A stretch of DNA of 6,697 nt, taken from NCBI GenBank assembly GCA_030613225.1, contig JAUWMJ010000174.1, positions 1-6,697 on the forward strand, in the 5' to 3' direction. Below are positions 5,526-6,697 of the stretch, in pieces; position 1 is the first letter of the stretch, and every line of letters begins with the position of its first letter. The stretch is from Desulfobacterales bacterium (GTDB lineage Bacteria; Desulfobacterota; Desulfobacteria; Desulfobacterales; JAUWMJ01). The translations under genes were made by a program, and so were the position numbers. Below the pieces are notes generated by a model. That model searched no databases. It had not been told where the DNA came from and worked only from the letters and a program-made list of their open reading frames with translations.

Positions 5526-5831
5526 TTGAATACAAGCAGTCTTGAAACAACAGACATATTCAGAGGCGCATTTTTTATATGCATGGGCGGTGATCTGGCT
5601 GACATCCGGTTTAGGCAGAACGGCAAGCAGATAGCAAGTTTTATGTTTACCGGCCAAGACCTTCACAAACATGACAAGGAGTACATAAGCGGCCACGCTA
5701 TGGTTAATCCTGTGCAGTTCAGGGAAGCCCTGAACCATTTGAGAGACATCTTATTTAAACAACTCAGACAAAAGGAAGATATGAGATATGATAGAAAAAG
5801 AAAAGATCGAGCGCATCAAAAGAGACGTTGA
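5526..5831 (+). CDS. DUF5659-like small protein
   Basis: About 101 residues. The start is TTG 5526, chosen because a full-length ribosome binding site (AGGGAGGTGA, 5511-5520) lies 5 nt before it; the GTG at 5517 is part of that site. The pattern of TSSLETTDIFRGAFF, GGDLADIRFRQNGKQIASFMFTGQD, then GHAMVNPVQFREALNHLRDILF resembles DUF5659: a short alpha/beta domain in which a substrate-unknown core is followed by a helix with the VxPxxFxxALxxLR pattern. The last ~20 residues are very basic and lie within the overlap with the next gene (5788-5831), so the two are translationally coupled. Function is unknown; small proteins like this often precede CHC2 zinc-finger genes. The DUF assignment is from memory of the pattern. 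Confidence 0.7.
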   Translation: MNTSSLETTDIFRGAFFICMGGDLADIRFRQNGKQIASFMFTGQDLHKHDKEYISGHAMVNPVQFREALNHLRDILFKQLRQKEDMRYDRKRKDRAHQKRR

Positions 5832-6195
5832 CCTTGCCGCCCTGGTAAGGGCGAAGGGCGTCAAACTTAAGAAAAACGGCAAAAGCTTTTTTGGCTTATG
5901 TCCCTTCCACGATGATCACAATCCTTCCCTTTCTATAAATCCATTAACAAACTTATGGCAGTGTTTTGGCTGCGGCGCCGGTGGTGACATTATCCGGTTT
6001 GTGGAGATGTTTGACCAGGTTGACTTTAAAGAGGCGGTGAATCGGTTATCGGTTAACAGTTGCCGGTTGCCGGTTAAAAAGAAAAAGCCGGGGAAACAGG
6101 CAAAAAGAACGCCCGTCCTGACAGCCGCATTGATCAAATTGCTTAACCGTGTCATCGCGGCTGGGGTCACATCTTGCTTAGTGATTATAGCTTGA
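5788..6195 (+). CDS. truncated CHC2 zinc-finger protein (DnaG primase N-terminal domain-like)
   Basis: 135 residues. The N-terminal helix IERIKRDVDLAALVRAKGVKL leads to a CHC2 zinc finger: C38-P-F-H41 with DHNPSLSI, then C59-F-G-C62 with GAGGDIIRFVEM. This is the DNA-binding domain that starts DnaG-type primases and related mobile-element proteins. After residue 86 comes a basic linker (VKKKKPGKQAKR), then LLNRVI. Intact relatives continue from such a segment into several hundred more residues; here the frame ends after a few unrelated codons, so it is almost certainly a 5' remnant without a catalytic domain. ATG 5788 has AAGGAAG about 10 nt upstream and overlaps the DUF5659-like gene. A heptamer repeat lies in the linker. 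It may still bind DNA, but priming is not expected. Confidence 0.85.
   Translation: MIEKEKIERIKRDVDLAALVRAKGVKLKKNGKSFFGLCPFHDDHNPSLSINPLTNLWQCFGCGAGGDIIRFVEMFDQVDFKEAVNRLSVNSCRLPVKKKKPGKQAKRTPVLTAALIKLLNRVIAAGVTSCLVIIA
6043..6077 (+). repeat. five-unit heptamer tandem repeat inside the CHC2 gene
   Basis: Five uninterrupted 7-bp units fit the consensus CGGTTAN; the third is CAGTTGC and the fourth CGGTTGC. They encode the linker after the zinc finger (residues ~86-97). Because 7 is not a multiple of 3, gain or loss of one unit would shift the frame. Confidence 0.75.
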
Positions 6196-6226
6196 CATAG
6201 CTTTGTTGATAATTAGTTGATTGACG

Positions 6227-6267
6227 GGCAGTTAGAGAGGTTCTTCTTTAACTGCCTTTTCTTTTTT
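6227..6267 (+). terminator. rho-independent terminator after the CHC2 remnant
   Basis: GGCAGTTA (6227-6234) pairs perfectly with TAACTGCC (6249-6256) around a 14-nt loop, followed by TTTTCTTTTTT. Its T-run overlaps the left edge of repeat copy 2. The stem core GGCAGT and the tail resemble the terminator at 1940-1978. Confidence 0.75.
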
Positions 6268-6578
6268 AATTGCTTATAAGATTGATTCCATCCTTTTGGG
6301 TTTGGTGGGTGGGCATAAGATAAGACAGCCGCTTACCACAAGTAGAGTTCCTGCCCCCGAAAAAGCCGGGACTTCGCATCTGATTTTTAGTATTAAGGAG
6401 CTCACCTGGCGTGATAAACGAGGGTTACATAAGACAATTTTATCGGACGGCATCTTTACCGCTGAGCCTGTGGCTATAGAAAAGATAAAGATTCTGTCTG
6501 ATCAAAATTACTTATGTATAAATGCATTTATCATGACAGGCAGGAACGGTTAAAATAGACAAGCGGCTTCCTTATTTT
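6259..6578. repeat. structured MITE-like repeat element, copy 2
   Basis: Shares the left block (6259-6337) and right block (6532-6578) with copy 1. The inverted repeats are AAGATAAGACAGCCGCTT (6317-6334) and AAGCGGCTTCCTTATTTT (6561-6578), again 15 of 18 matching. Nested inside is a second perfect pair, TTCCTGCC (6348-6355) with GGCAGGAA (6539-6546), which differs in sequence from the inner pair of copy 1. A 14-bp palindrome, ATAAATGCATTTAT, lies at 6518-6531. The interior is about 30 bp longer than in copy 1. An 85-codon frame runs through it but has no family resemblance, and the matching frame in copy 1 is interrupted, so I do not call it a gene. Confidence 0.7.
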
Positions 6579-6697
6579 ATTCGTCTGCGATCTTGCTTAC
6601 AAACATGCTCGCATCAACAATCTGAATGCCATGATAATGTTTGAGGTTTCTCAGGTGAGGATCTCTTGAGACAATATAATCCGCTTTTCCTTCCAGA
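6577..6697 (-). CDS. PIN-domain toxin, C-terminal end only (continues beyond the window)
   Basis: Only the last 39 codons plus a stop (TAA, 6577-6579) are in the window. They read ADYIVSRDPHLRNLKHYHGIQIV, which is the last motif of PIN-domain RNases (VapC-like; AD-I-V-SxD-HL with its conserved acidic residue), followed by a typical short helix to the end. PIN toxins cleave RNA and pair with a small antitoxin, which should lie further right. The gene points left toward repeat copy 2, and its stop codon straddles the edge of the element's right inverted repeat. The C-terminus looks about normal in length, so insertion did not obviously damage the protein. Confidence 0.8.
   Translation of the reverse strand, partial: LEGKADYIVSRDPHLRNLKHYHGIQIVDASMFVSKIADE

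Noticed and set aside
6296..6553. An 85-codon plus-strand ORF within repeat copy 2 (starting GLVGGHKIRQPLT)
   Set aside because: The first codons match the frame in copy 1, but that frame stops after about 24 codons and the rest is not conserved; the similarity is explained by the repeat DNA.
1..6697. CRISPR array, tRNA or rRNA genes
   Set aside because: No regularly spaced direct repeats and no cloverleaf or rRNA-like sequence were seen on either strand.

Overview
The window looks like accessory DNA from a Gram-negative, probably soil, sediment or syntrophic-type bacterium. A Desulfobacterota (old Deltaproteobacteria) or similar lineage is my best guess. It rests on the style of the RHS core, the RelE-type toxin module and the CHC2/DUF5659-like pair, so it is an inference. 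There are no ribosomal or tRNA genes. Most of the window is conflict and toxin-antitoxin material separated by terminators and repeats.

Region 1 (1-3838, plus strand) is an RHS polymorphic-toxin locus. A large RHS/YD-repeat protein enters from outside the window and ends at 1536 with the conserved RHS core, a PxxxxDPxG junction and an 87-residue variable tip. A small membrane/zinc-ribbon protein follows 2 bp later. Two further orphan tips come next (1984-2286 and 2993-3346). Each begins inside the same YCLxDPVxxxDPxG junction, lacks the RHS body, and is followed by its own membrane protein. This is the arrangement of a cassette reservoir: tips could be swapped onto the main RHS protein by recombination in the junction, with cognate immunity genes travelling along. 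A terminator hairpin follows module 1 and another closes the array.

Region 2 (about 3921-4207) is a structured repeat element. A diverged second copy lies at 6259-6578. Both share about 79 bp at the left and about 45 bp at the right, imperfect 18-bp inverted repeats, and an interior that is almost completely different. Each copy ends at, or just beyond, the 3' end of a minus-strand toxin gene.

Region 3 (4230-5115, minus strand) is a compact three-gene operon: an XRE-type regulator, a small RelB-like antitoxin, and a RelE/ParE toxin whose start overlaps the antitoxin stop.

Region 4 (5116-5516) is a 400-bp divergent intergenic region with a promoter for the XRE operon, a strong minus-oriented terminator that serves no visible gene, and a possible 41-residue ORF. 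Region 5 (5526-6195, plus strand) holds a DUF5659-like small protein overlapping a CHC2 zinc-finger (DnaG N-terminus-like) protein. The latter is truncated and carries a heptamer tandem repeat. A terminator, the second repeat element and the C-terminus of a minus-strand PIN-domain toxin close the window.
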